A stretch of 64,000 bases of DNA from Nonomuraea aurantiaca (lineage in GTDB: Bacteria; Actinomycetota; Actinomycetes; Streptosporangiales; Streptosporangiaceae), in assembly GCF_020215705.1 (NCBI RefSeq), contig NZ_JAIWNB010000015.1, positions 172,602 to 236,601 of the forward strand, written 5' to 3'. Below, piece after piece: positions 1 through 9,200 of the stretch. A model generated the notes under the pieces. It was not told the DNA's origin. It did not search any database and saw only the letters and a program-made list of their open reading frames with translations. Numbering within the stretch: position 1 is the first letter of the stretch; the number at the start of each line of letters is the position of its first letter. A program made the position numbers and the translations under genes.

Positions 1-39
1 CCCGGACCACCCCGGCTCACACTCGCGCCGGGGGTACCA

Positions 40-64
40 GGCCCGGGCGGTGCACCGCCGGGCC
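40..64. terminator. GC-rich hairpin downstream of the thiolase gene
   Basis: The arms GGCCCG and CGGGCC enclose a GGCGGTGCACCGCC-like inner palindrome. This gives a strong stem with no T-run, as is usual for actinomycete terminators. It lies about 20 bp past the thiolase stop on the minus strand. The rest of bases 1-84 shows no gene. Confidence 0.5.
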
Positions 65-84
65 GTGGAACGCCGGTCGTGAGA

Positions 85-1302
85 CTAGGAGAGGCGTTCG
101 AGGATCATCGCCATGCCCTGCCCGCCGCCCACGCACATGGTCTCCAAGCCGATCGACTTGTCGTGGTGGCGGAGGCTGTTGATCAGCGTGGAGGTGATGC
201 GCGCGCCCGTCATGCCGAACGGGTGCCCGACGGCGATGGCGCCGCCGTTGACGTTGAGACGGTCGAGGTCGATGCCCAGATCCCGGTAGGACGGGATGAC
301 CTGCGCCGCGAACGCCTCGTTGATCTCCACCAGGTCCACGTCGTCGATCGCCATCCCCGCGCGCGACAGCGCCTGCTTCGACGCCTCGACCGGACCGAGG
401 CCCATGATCTCGGGGGACAGGCCGGTGACGCCGGTGGAGACGATGCGCGCCAGCGGCGTGATGCCCAGCTCGGCCGCCCGTGTATCACTCATCACGATGA
501 CGGCGGCGGCGCCGTCGTTCAGCGGGCAGCAGTTGCCGGCCGTGACCGTGCCGTCGGGGCGGAAGACCGGCTTCAGCCCGGCCACCCCCTCGTACGTGGT
601 CCCGGCCCGCGGGCCGTCGTCCTTGCTGACCACGGTGCCGTCGGGGAGCGTCGCCGGGGTGATGTCCTTCTGCCAGAAGCCGTCGGCCAGCGCCTTCTCG
701 GCCAGGTTCTGGGAGCGGACGCCGAACTCGTCCTGGTCGCGCCGGGTGACGCCCTTGATCTGGGCGAGGTTCTCGGCGGTCTGGCCCATCGCGATGTAGA
801 CGTCGGGGATCGTGTCGTCCTCGCGCGGGTCGTGCCAGCTGTGCCCGCCCTCGGCGGACGCCTTGCTGCGCCCGATGGCGTCGTTGAAGACCGGGTTCTG
901 GGTGTCGGGCAACGAGTCGGAGTTGCCCTTCACGAACCGCGACACCATCTCCACGCCCGCGGACACGAACACGTCGCCCTCACCCGCCTTGATCGCGTGG
1001 AACGCCATCCGGGTGGTCTGCAGCGACGACGAGCAGTAGCGGGTGACCGTGGTGCCCGGCACGTTGTCGAGGCCGAGCAGCACCGACACCACGCGGGCCA
1101 TGTTGAAGCCCTGCTCGCCGCCGGGGAGGCCGCAGCCGAGCATGAGGTCGTCGATCGTCGTCGGGTCGAGCTGCGGCACCTTGGCGAGCGCGGCCTGGAT
1201 CATCTGCACGGTGAGGTCGTCCGGACGTATGTCCTTCATCGACCCCTTGAAGGCCCGCCCTATGGGCGAGCGAGCGGTAGCGACGATCACAGCTTCAGCC
1301 AT
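85..1302 (-). CDS. fadA: acetyl-CoA C-acetyltransferase (thiolase)
   Basis: Thiolase of 405 aa, a usual length, catalysing the reversible Claisen condensation or cleavage of acyl-CoA. The nucleophilic cysteine is at about residue 90 (RYCSSSLQTTRMA). The GGAIAVGHPFGMTGAR block holds the active-site histidine, and the second catalytic cysteine is in CVGGGQGMAM near the C-terminus. An in-frame ATG six bases upstream would sit directly on the AGGAGG Shine-Dalgarno; the ATG at 1302 has six bases of spacing and is preferred. It occupies the same place before an SGNH hydrolase and cbs as fadA3 in mycobacteria. Whether it serves beta-oxidation or acetoacetyl-CoA synthesis cannot be told from sequence. 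Confidence 0.95.
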   Translation of the reverse strand: MAEAVIVATARSPIGRAFKGSMKDIRPDDLTVQMIQAALAKVPQLDPTTIDDLMLGCGLPGGEQGFNMARVVSVLLGLDNVPGTTVTRYCSSSLQTTRMAFHAIKAGEGDVFVSAGVEMVSRFVKGNSDSLPDTQNPVFNDAIGRSKASAEGGHSWHDPREDDTIPDVYIAMGQTAENLAQIKGVTRRDQDEFGVRSQNLAEKALADGFWQKDITPATLPDGTVVSKDDGPRAGTTYEGVAGLKPVFRPDGTVTAGNCCPLNDGAAAVIVMSDTRAAELGITPLARIVSTGVTGLSPEIMGLGPVEASKQALSRAGMAIDDVDLVEINEAFAAQVIPSYRDLGIDLDRLNVNGGAIAVGHPFGMTGARITSTLINSLRHHDKSIGLETMCVGGGQGMAMILERLS

Positions 1303-1308
1303 CTTCAT

Positions 1309-1335
1309 CCTCCTGTGTCGGCCTTTAGAACTATA
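1309..1335 (-). promoter_or_regulatory. promoter -10 and Shine-Dalgarno of the thiolase gene
   Basis: On the minus strand TATAGT (1335-1330) is followed by a short leader and AGGAGG (1314-1309) six bases before ATG 1302. No good -35 is visible, so promoter strength is uncertain. Confidence 0.45.
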
Positions 1336-1458
1336 TTCCAGTCCGGGGGGCGGAGCACGGGGGGTCCCGACCGCGGTACGCGGGCGGCGCCCGTCCAGAG
1401 GTCGGGCGCCGTGACCTGCGCGTTCTTGGCGACTTCGAGGCCGTAGGGGGATGGGCCG

Positions 1459-2802
1459 TCAGCCGTACATGCCGGGTGCCGTGGCCGTGCCGTCGTTGAC
1501 GGCGTGGACGGCGCCCTTCTCGTCACGCCAGAGGCGCCAGCCGTCCTGGCTGCCGGTGAACCACGGGGGCGGGGCCGTCGCCGAGGCGAGCCGCTTGCCG
1601 GTCGCGAGGTCGTACTCGCAGACGGCGGCTATCGAGTAGAAGCCGGGGGACTGGCCGCGGAGCGGGAGCGGCTTGGGGTCCGTGACGCAGAAGGACCAGC
1701 CGCGCTGGTCCTCGACCGGGACCGGCCCGCCCGTCGTCAGGTCGAAGGCGGCGCCCTTGGCGTCGTGCTTGAGGAAGCCGAGCTTCTCCATGCGGTCGGG
1801 GAAGGCCAGCCACCAGCCGGAGCCGGGCACCTCGGAGACGGGGATCTGGCCGACGACCCGGCCGCTCTCGGAGTCGAGCCGGGCGAAGCCGCCATAGGTG
1901 CCCTGCCGGTCGACCGGGCGCACGACGGGGGCGTAGCCGGGGCTGCCGCTGGGGTAGACGCGGACGACCGAGGGACGCATCCAGTTGATCGTGCCGTCGC
2001 TGATCTTGACGGAGAACAGGCCGAAGGTGGAGGCCTTCTTCGTCCGCGGGTTGGTGTAGGGGGCGACGTAGCCGATCAGGTTGTCGCTGGTCGCGCCGAA
2101 GGCCCACCCGCCCGACATGTCGATGCCGGGGCCGAGCGCCTGCTGAATCGGCTGCTGCCACTGCAGCTTGCCGGTCTTGAGCTCGTACGACTCGATCATG
2201 GGGTTGGCGGCCAGGCGGAGCAGCAGCACCCGGTCGGGATCCGACCACTCGACCTCGGCGATGCCGGGCAGCTTCCACAACTGCTTGCCGCTGACCGGGT
2301 CGAGCACCACCACGCGGGCGGTGGAGAGCGCGGTGTGTTCCGACAGGCAGATGTAGGTCCCGCAGCGCTGGGGGCCGAACGTCGAATGCACCGGCCGCGT
2401 CCACTTCTGCGCGCCGGTGCGCGCGTCGCGGGCGACGATGCCGGCGTTCCAGCGGCCCTTCTTGACCGGGTCGACGGCCACGACGACGGCCTGGCCGGGA
2501 GCCGTCTCGACGATGGCGGGCGCGGAGACCCCCATGCCGGGCAGCCGGCCCGCCATGGTGGCCGGCTGGGCCCAGAGCTTGTTGCCGTGGGTGAGGTCGA
2601 CGGCGACGGTCTCCAGCGTGCCGTCGGGCTTCATGGAGGTGGTCGTGACGACCCCGCCCGCGGCCGACATCCGGCTGACCGCGTCGATCTCGTCGTTGTG
2701 CCAGGTCGGGAAGTGGACCGTGGCCGCGCCGCTGTCGGAACAGCCGGCCAGGGCCAGGATCCCGGCGAGAGTGAGGGCGGCGTTCGCGAGGGGCCGAAGC
2801 AC
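1459..2802 (-). CDS. PQQ-like beta-propeller lipoprotein
   Basis: Secreted lipoprotein of about 447 aa. A hydrophobic signal segment ends in the lipobox LALAGC, so the mature protein should be anchored on the outer face of the membrane. The body contains repeated PQQ/quinoprotein-type blades (for example GNKLWAQP, GAQKWTRPV, GKQLWKLP, GKLQWQQP), each with the Gly-x-x-x-Trp signature of an eight-bladed propeller. It may be a scaffold or extracellular binding protein; no catalytic residues can be assigned. The start is GTG 2802 (GGAG ten bases upstream) or TTG 2808. It is transcribed toward the thiolase, after a 156-bp gap. Confidence 0.8.
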   Translation of the reverse strand: MLRPLANAALTLAGILALAGCSDSGAATVHFPTWHNDEIDAVSRMSAAGGVVTTTSMKPDGTLETVAVDLTHGNKLWAQPATMAGRLPGMGVSAPAIVETAPGQAVVVAVDPVKKGRWNAGIVARDARTGAQKWTRPVHSTFGPQRCGTYICLSEHTALSTARVVVLDPVSGKQLWKLPGIAEVEWSDPDRVLLLRLAANPMIESYELKTGKLQWQQPIQQALGPGIDMSGGWAFGATSDNLIGYVAPYTNPRTKKASTFGLFSVKISDGTINWMRPSVVRVYPSGSPGYAPVVRPVDRQGTYGGFARLDSESGRVVGQIPVSEVPGSGWWLAFPDRMEKLGFLKHDAKGAAFDLTTGGPVPVEDQRGWSFCVTDPKPLPLRGQSPGFYSIAAVCEYDLATGKRLASATAPPPWFTGSQDGWRLWRDEKGAVHAVNDGTATAPGMYG

Positions 2803-2860
2803 GAGCAATCCACTCCAAAGGGACGAGGAGTGACGGCTTCGGTTCGGAGGGTGACCGGGA

Positions 2861-3844
2861 TCAGGCGTCGTTGGGCGACTCTCCCAGCCGGCGGCGGAAC
2901 AACGTCGCCCACTTGCCGTGGAGACCCGTCGCCCGCCCGGCGACCGTGGTCGCGGAGACCTCGGTGCCGGGCTCCTCCGCGGCCGTAGCCGCCGCGAGGT
3001 AAATCGGTTGCAGTCCTTCGCCGCGCGCGGGTCGAGGCTCGGGCCACAATCCCAACGCAGCGCATACAGAAGGTAGCACTGCGTAAGCTGCCTGTGCGTA
3101 ACCTCGGGCAGATGGGTGGAAACGATCGGGTCCGAACATCTCGCCCGGATTTGTCGCGAAATCCGGTCCCAGGACGTCGGCGAACGAGACCGTACGCCCG
3201 CCCGCGTCGACCACCGCGACCGTCTGGGCCGCGGCCAGCTGGCGGCTCCAGCGCCGCGTCACCCAGCGCAGCGGCTGCGCGATGGGCCGTACGGTGCCGA
3301 GGTCGGGACAGGTGCCCACGACCACCTCGGCGCCCGCCTCGCGCAGCCGGCGCACGGCATTGCTCAGGTGGCGTACGGCCACCGCGGGCGGGGTCTGGGT
3401 GGTGACGTCGTTCGCGCCGACGAAGATCACGGCCAATTGGGGCTCCGCCTTCAGCGCCCGGTCGACCTGGCCGGCGAGTTCGGCCGACGGGGCTCCCGAC
3501 TTGCCGACCACACGGAGGCGTACGGGGCGCTCGGCGACGGAGGCCAGGCCGTGCGCGAGCAACACGCCCGGGGTCCCGGCCGGATCGGTCATCCCCAGGC
3601 CGACGGAGAGGGAATCGCCCAGCAAGACCATGGTGAGCGGGGTGCCGGGGAAGTCGCCGTAGACGCCGTCGGAGGGCGGCCCCTCCATGCCGTGGGGGCG
3701 GCCGATCACCTTCCTGGCCAACAGGCTTTCGGCCATCAGCAGGCCGTACGCGGTGGCTCCGAGAGCCGTCAGACCGCCTCCTCCGAGTGCCGCCGCCGTC
3801 GCGATCTTGCGCGCCGCTCGCGCCGTGCCCGCTGCCCAGACCAT
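2861..3844 (-). CDS. SGNH/GDSL-family hydrolase
   Basis: Protein of 327 aa, probably an esterase or lipase acting outside the membrane. The N-terminus has an alanine-rich signal or anchor segment (residues about 5-35). Block I is VLLGDSLSVGLG (catalytic Ser), block III is FVGANDVT (oxyanion Gly/Asn), and block V is DRFHPSARGYAQAA (Asp and His), so all SGNH motifs are present. ATG 3844 has GAGGGGAG upstream; a longer frame to 3970 would run into the divergent cbs and is unlikely. The gene is divergent from cbs, as with Rv1075c and Rv1077 in mycobacteria. Confidence 0.88.
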   Translation of the reverse strand: MVWAAGTARAARKIATAAALGGGGLTALGATAYGLLMAESLLARKVIGRPHGMEGPPSDGVYGDFPGTPLTMVLLGDSLSVGLGMTDPAGTPGVLLAHGLASVAERPVRLRVVGKSGAPSAELAGQVDRALKAEPQLAVIFVGANDVTTQTPPAVAVRHLSNAVRRLREAGAEVVVGTCPDLGTVRPIAQPLRWVTRRWSRQLAAAQTVAVVDAGGRTVSFADVLGPDFATNPGEMFGPDRFHPSARGYAQAAYAVLPSVCAALGLWPEPRPARGEGLQPIYLAAATAAEEPGTEVSATTVAGRATGLHGKWATLFRRRLGESPNDA

Positions 3845-3974
3845 GTGCGTTGCTCCCCTCGACCGAACACGGCGGTAGCGTTTGCCTTGAAAACTAGCCG
3901 AGTGCCCGCCACCCCCACGGGAGCTCGGCCCTCGGCAAGCTGACCAAGCTTCGGCAAAGAAGGTGAACACCTCG

Positions 3975-5345
3975 GTGCGCGTTTACGATTCCCTGGTCGA
4001 GCTCATGGGCAACACACCGCTCGTCAGGATGCACAAGGTCTCCGCCGGCCTACCCGCCCAGGTGCTCGCCAAGGTCGAGTACTTCAACCCGGGCGGCTCG
4101 GTCAAGGACCGCATCGCGGTCCGCATGATCGACGCGGCGGAGGCGTCGGGGGAGCTCCGGCCCGGTGGCGTGATCGTCGAGCCGACGTCCGGCAACACGG
4201 GCGTGGGCCTGGCCATCGTGGCCCAGCAGCGGGGCTACAAGTGCCTGTTCGTGGTGCCCGACAAGGTGGCTCAGGACAAGATCGCCGTGCTGCGCGCCTA
4301 TGGCGCCGACGTCGTGGTCTGCCCGACCGCCGTGTCGCCCGACCACCCCGACTCCTACTACTCGGTGTCCGACCGGCTGGCCCGCGAGGTGCCCAACGCC
4401 TGGAAGCCCGACCAATACTCCAACGTCAACAACCCCGACTCCCACTACCACTCGACCGGTCCCGAGGTGTGGGAGCAGACCGAGGGCCGGGTCACCCACT
4501 TCGTGGCGGGCATCGGCACCGGGGGCACGATCAGCGGCGCCGGCCGCTACCTCAAGGAGATCTCCGATGGTCGCGTGAAGATCATCGGGGCTGACCCCGA
4601 GGGCTCCGTCTACTCGGGCGGTTCGGGGCGCCCGTACCTGGTGGAGGGCGTCGGCGAGGACATCTGGCCGGCCACCTACGACACGAAGATCTGCGACGAG
4701 ATCATCGCGGTGTCCGACAAGGACTCCTTCAACATGACCCGGCGGCTCGCCCGCGAGGAGGCCCTGCTGGTCGGCGGCTCGTGCGGGATGGCCGTGGTCG
4801 CGGCGCTGGAGGTGGCGGCCAAGGCGGGGCCCGAGGACGTGGTGGTCGTCCTCCTGCCCGACGGCGGGCGCGGCTACCTGTCCAAGATCTTCAACGACGA
4901 CTGGATGGCCGACTACGGCTTCCTGACCACCTCGTCCGAGGAGGGCCTGGTCCGTGACGTACTGGCCCGTAAGGGGGCGGGCCTGCCGGAGTTCGTGCAC
5001 GTGCACCCGCACGAGTCGGTCGGTACGGCCATCGCCATCATGCGCGAATACTCGGTGTCGCAGCTCCCGGTGATGAAGGAGGAGCCGCCGGTCATGGCGG
5101 CCGAGGTGGTCGGCTCCATCGTCGAGCGCGACCTGCTCGAAGCCCTCTACCGCGGCCGGCTCTCCTCCGAGGACACGATCGCCGAGCACATGTCGTCGCC
5201 GCTGCCGATGATCGGCAGCGGCGAGTCGGTGGCGCGCGCGGTGGAGGCGCTGGAGAAGGCGGACGCCGCCGTGGTGCTCGAAGAGGGCAAGCCGGCCGGG
5301 CTACTGACCCGCCAGGACCTGCTCGCCTTCCTCGCCAACCACTAG
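3975..5345 (+). CDS. cbs: cystathionine beta-synthase
   Basis: PLP enzyme of 456 aa joining L-serine and homocysteine to cystathionine, the first step of reverse transsulfuration. The N-terminal fold-type II domain has the Schiff-base lysine in GGSVKDR, the substrate loop TSGNTGVG and the phosphate loop GTGGT. A C-terminal pair of CBS domains (about 320-456) probably senses an adenosyl ligand. There is no N-terminal heme domain, as is usual in bacteria. GTG 3975 is chosen because GAAGGTG lies nine bases upstream and the protein then starts like mycobacterial Cbs; GTG 3963 is the alternative. The stop overlaps the convergent oxidoreductase gene. metB (11421) is in the same window. Confidence 0.95.
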   Translation: MRVYDSLVELMGNTPLVRMHKVSAGLPAQVLAKVEYFNPGGSVKDRIAVRMIDAAEASGELRPGGVIVEPTSGNTGVGLAIVAQQRGYKCLFVVPDKVAQDKIAVLRAYGADVVVCPTAVSPDHPDSYYSVSDRLAREVPNAWKPDQYSNVNNPDSHYHSTGPEVWEQTEGRVTHFVAGIGTGGTISGAGRYLKEISDGRVKIIGADPEGSVYSGGSGRPYLVEGVGEDIWPATYDTKICDEIIAVSDKDSFNMTRRLAREEALLVGGSCGMAVVAALEVAAKAGPEDVVVVLLPDGGRGYLSKIFNDDWMADYGFLTTSSEEGLVRDVLARKGAGLPEFVHVHPHESVGTAIAIMREYSVSQLPVMKEEPPVMAAEVVGSIVERDLLEALYRGRLSSEDTIAEHMSSPLPMIGSGESVARAVEALEKADAAVVLEEGKPAGLLTRQDLLAFLANH

Positions 5346-6199
5346 GGCTTTCTGATCGACTCGATCACGGTGCCGAGGCCCTCCGAGCCGCGTCCCTCGG
5401 CGTCCGCCCGTTCGAACAGCTCCTTGAGCGCGTTCGGCACCGTGGTCTCCAGCCCGGCGTCCTTCAGCGCGTGGACGACGTGGTCCATGCCGACCGCCTG
5501 CATGTGCAGGGAGTTGAGCTCGCCCGGGTACACCCCGGCCGCGGCCTCCTCGGCGAGGATCTTGGCGAACCCCATCGGCCCGTCGCCTCCGAGCTGCGTG
5601 AACGTCTCCCTGGCGAACGGCATGAAGTCCCTGGGCGGCACCCCCGCCGTGCCGAGCAGCGCGAGCGCGTGCATGTAGCTGGTCAGGCTGGACCAGAAGA
5701 TCAGCAGCTGCGCCTGGTAGTACATCATCGCCAGGCCCTGGTCCTCGCCCACATAGGTGATCGTGGCCAGCGCCTTGAGGGTCTCGGCGTGCCGGTCGAC
5801 GGCGTCCTTGGGGCCGCTGTAGAAGGTGTACGCCATGGGTAGCCCGATGGCGGGCGGCGGCACCATGATCCCTCCGGTGACGAGCGTGCCGCCCCGCCCG
5901 GCCACCCACTCCGCCGCCGCGCGCAGCTCCTCCGGGGTGCCCGAGCTGAGGTTGACCAGCACCTTCCCGTCCAGCCGCGCCTCGCCCAGACTGTCGTACA
6001 TGGCCTGGTAGCTCACCTGGCTGATGACCAGCAGCTCGCCTTCGGCCGCCTCGTCCGCTAGCCGGGCGCCTCTGGCCACGAGCGGGTCTGTCTTACTCTT
6101 TGTACGGTTCCAGACGGTCACCTCGTGGCCCGCCGCGAGGAACGTCTCCGCCATCTTCGACCCCATCGGGCCCATGCCGATCACTGTCACTCGACTCAT
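5342..6199 (-). CDS. NAD(P)-dependent oxidoreductase, imine reductase / beta-hydroxyacid dehydrogenase type
   Basis: Protein of 285 aa. The N-terminal Rossmann domain starts with VTVIGMGPMGSKMAETFLAAG and a NADPH-favouring WNRTKSK segment. The C-terminal helical half resembles the 6-phosphogluconate dehydrogenase / imine reductase dimerisation domain. The hydroxyacid-dehydrogenase lysine cannot be placed with certainty, so an imine-reductase-like role is favoured and the substrate is unknown. The gene ends on the cbs stop and diverges from the BTAD regulator with 66 bp between starts, so the regulator may control it. Confidence 0.8.
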   Translation of the reverse strand: MSRVTVIGMGPMGSKMAETFLAAGHEVTVWNRTKSKTDPLVARGARLADEAAEGELLVISQVSYQAMYDSLGEARLDGKVLVNLSSGTPEELRAAAEWVAGRGGTLVTGGIMVPPPAIGLPMAYTFYSGPKDAVDRHAETLKALATITYVGEDQGLAMMYYQAQLLIFWSSLTSYMHALALLGTAGVPPRDFMPFARETFTQLGGDGPMGFAKILAEEAAAGVYPGELNSLHMQAVGMDHVVHALKDAGLETTVPNALKELFERADAEGRGSEGLGTVIESIRKP

Positions 6200-6265
6200 G
6201 AGGCCCACCATCGAACGTCCCCCTACGGAAATCCTTCCGCCTCGCTACGGGTTGTCCTTGACGTG

Positions 6266-9200
6266 GTGAGTTTCGGGGTGCTCGGGCCGCTGGCCGTCTG
6301 GACGGACGACGGCCGCCCGATCCAGGTGACGGAGCCCAGGATGCGGGCGTTGCTGGCCGACCTCCTGGCTCACGGGGGCGGGCCGGTCTCGATGGACCGG
6401 CTGATCCACGACCTGTGGGGGGAGCGGCCCTCGCGCAATCCCGTCGGCACCCTCCAGGCGCGCGTCTCCCAGCTCCGCCGCGCCCTCGGCGACCCCGGCT
6501 CGATCGTCCACACCCCGGCCGGCTACCGCCTGGCACACGCCGACCCCTCTCGGGCCGGAGACCGCCGAGAGGCGAGGCACTCCGGTGTCGCGCTGGACGC
6601 GGGCCGGTCTCGTGCGGCGCCGGGTGAGGGTCGCTCTCGTGTCGCGCTGGAGGAGGGCCGTTTTCGTGTCGCGCTGGACGCTGACCGGTTTCGCGAGCTC
6701 GTCGGCGAGCGTGCCGCGGATCCGCGTGAGCGGGCGGCTCAGCTCCACGAGGCGCTGAGCCTGTGGCGCGGTCCCGCGTACGCCGACCTCGCCGACGAGG
6801 AGTTCCTCCGTCCGGAGATCGCGCGTCTGGAGGAGCTGCGCCTGGCGGCCCTCGAAGAGCAGGCGGAGGTACGGCTTGCCCTGGGCGAGAACGTGGACTT
6901 GGCCGACCTGGTCTCCCGGCACCCGTTGCGCGAGCGCCTCCGTGCCCAGCACATGACGGCCCTGTACCGGGCCGGACGGCAGAGCGAGGCATTGGCCAGC
7001 TATGGCGAGCTGCGCGAGCGGCTGGCGGAGGAGCTGGGCCTGGACCCGACCCCTGAACTGGCGGCACTCCAGGAGGCGATCCTTCGGCAGGATCCTTCGC
7101 TCGTCCGGCAGGCCACTCCGCCCGCTGCCCAGCCGCCCCGCTCCAACCTGCCGTCGCCGCTCACGGAGCTGATCGGCAGGGACGCGGAGGTCGCCCAGGC
7201 CCGCGCCCTGCTGGACGCCGCCCGCCTGGTGACGCTCACTGGACCAGGCGGCGTGGGCAAGACCCGCCTTGCCCTGGAAACCGCCCGTTCCCTCCTCGAC
7301 TGCAGCACCGCCGCTCCCGACGAAAGCACCGCCTTTTCTGACGGGGTGTGGCTCGTGGAGCTGGGCGGGCTCACGGACGTGGCCGAGGCGGTCGCGGGCG
7401 TGCTCGGCGTACGCGACGACGACGCCGCGCCACTTCCGCCGAGGCTGGCGACCGCCCTGGCCGCCAAGCGCGTGTTGCTCGTACTCGACAACTGCGAACA
7501 CCTGGTGGAGGAAGCGGCGGAGCTGATCTCCGTACTGCTACGGGCCGCCCCAGGGCTGCGGATCCTGGCGACCAGCCGGGAACCGCTCCGGGTGACCGGC
7601 GAGCGCGTCCATGTCGTACCGCCGCTGACCGAGCCCGACGCCGTACGCCTCTTCACGGTCCGCGCCGGAATCGAGCCGAACACGGCCACCAGCGACGCGA
7701 CCTCCGCGGGCGCGACCTCTTCCGGCGTGACCTCCAGGGCCGTCGCCTCCAGGGACGTGACCTCCGGGGCCGCGACCCCCAGCGACACGACCTCTACGGG
7801 CGCGACTACCTCGGGCGCCGCCACCTTGGGCGCGGCCACCACGGGCGGGACCAGCGGGCCGAGTAAATCGAACGAGGTGGGTGAGGTGGTCGCGACCATC
7901 TGCCGACGGCTCGACGGTCTCCCGCTGGCGCTGGAGCTGGCCGCGACGCGGGTGCGCGCCTTGGGTGTGCGGGAGGTGGCCGAACGGCTCGACGACCGGT
8001 TCCGGCTGCTCAGTTCCGGCATGCGTGACGCGCCCTCGCGCCAGCGCACGCTCCGGGCGGTGATCGACTGGAGCTGGGATCTGCTGTCCGATCACGAGCG
8101 GGTCGTGCTGCGGCGGCTGGCCGTCCACGCGGACGGGTGCGCGCTGGAGGCGGCCGAGGCGGTCTGCGCCGAGCCCGGGGTGGACGTAGTGGACGTGCTG
8201 GCCCGTCTGGTCGACCGCTCGCTGGTGGTGGTGTCCGCCGGGCCCAGGTACCGGCTGCTGGAGTCCGTCGCGGTCTACTGCGCCGAGCGTCTGGTGGAGG
8301 CGGGTGAGCACGGGCGGATCGCCGTACGTCACGCCCGTTACTACACGGCGCTGGCCGAACGGGCGGACCTGCGCGGCCCAGGGCAGAGGCAGTGGCTCGA
8401 ACGCCTGGACACCGAGACCGCCAACCTGCGGCTCGCCCTGTCAGGCCCGGAGCCGCTCCGCCTGGTCAACGCGCTGGCCTGGTACTGGTTCCTACGCGGC
8501 CGCAGGGGTGAGGCCCGCCGCTCCCTGGCCACCGCCCTGTCCAGCGCCACCCCGGCGCCCGGAGCCGTCTCGGGGTTCGGAGCCGCCTCGGAGTCCAGTG
8601 TCGCCTGGGGACCCGGAGCCGCCTCAGGGTCCAGCGTCGCCTGGGGGTCCGGAGCCGTCTCGGGGTCCAGTGTCGCCTGGGGGGCCAGTGTTGCCTTGGG
8701 GTCCGGAGCCATCCCGAGATCCGGAGTCGCCCCGGCCGCGCCCGCCACCGATCTGACCGCGGGTCGGGCGGCTGTGGCGTCGGTGTGGTTGGCGGGGATG
8801 GCGTTGTCCGTCGGGGAGCCGGCGCCGCCGGTGCGGGTGGCCGGGCTTGATGTCGAAGGGCGGGCCCTGGCCGACTGGTTTCTGACCCACGTGCGCTGGG
8901 CGTACGGCGATCATGCGGCGCACGAGGCGGCGGCGAGCCGGGCGCTGGCCGCGTTCGAGGCGCTCGGCGACCGTTGGGGGATCGCCGCGGCGCTCAGCCT
9001 GCGCGCGAAGCTGGCCGTCGGCCGGGGGGACCTGGCCGCGATGGAGCGGGACGGGCGGCGGAGTCTGGAGCTGTTCGTCGCGCTGGGTGACGCGTGGGGG
9101 CGGTTGGAGGCCATGGACGCGCTCGACCGGCTGGCCGAGATCCGGGGTGACTACGCCGAGGCCGCCAGGTTGCGTGAGGAGCAGTTGCGGCTGGCCGAGG

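Noticed and set aside
79..1446. Long open frame on the plus strand opposite the thiolase gene
   Set aside because: It has the Arg/His/Ala-rich composition of an antisense frame in high-GC DNA, no motif and no ribosome-binding site. The minus-strand thiolase explains the region.
3845..3962. S-adenosylmethionine or similar riboswitch upstream of cbs
   Set aside because: The 118-bp divergent gap is too short and lacks the expected stem arrangement.
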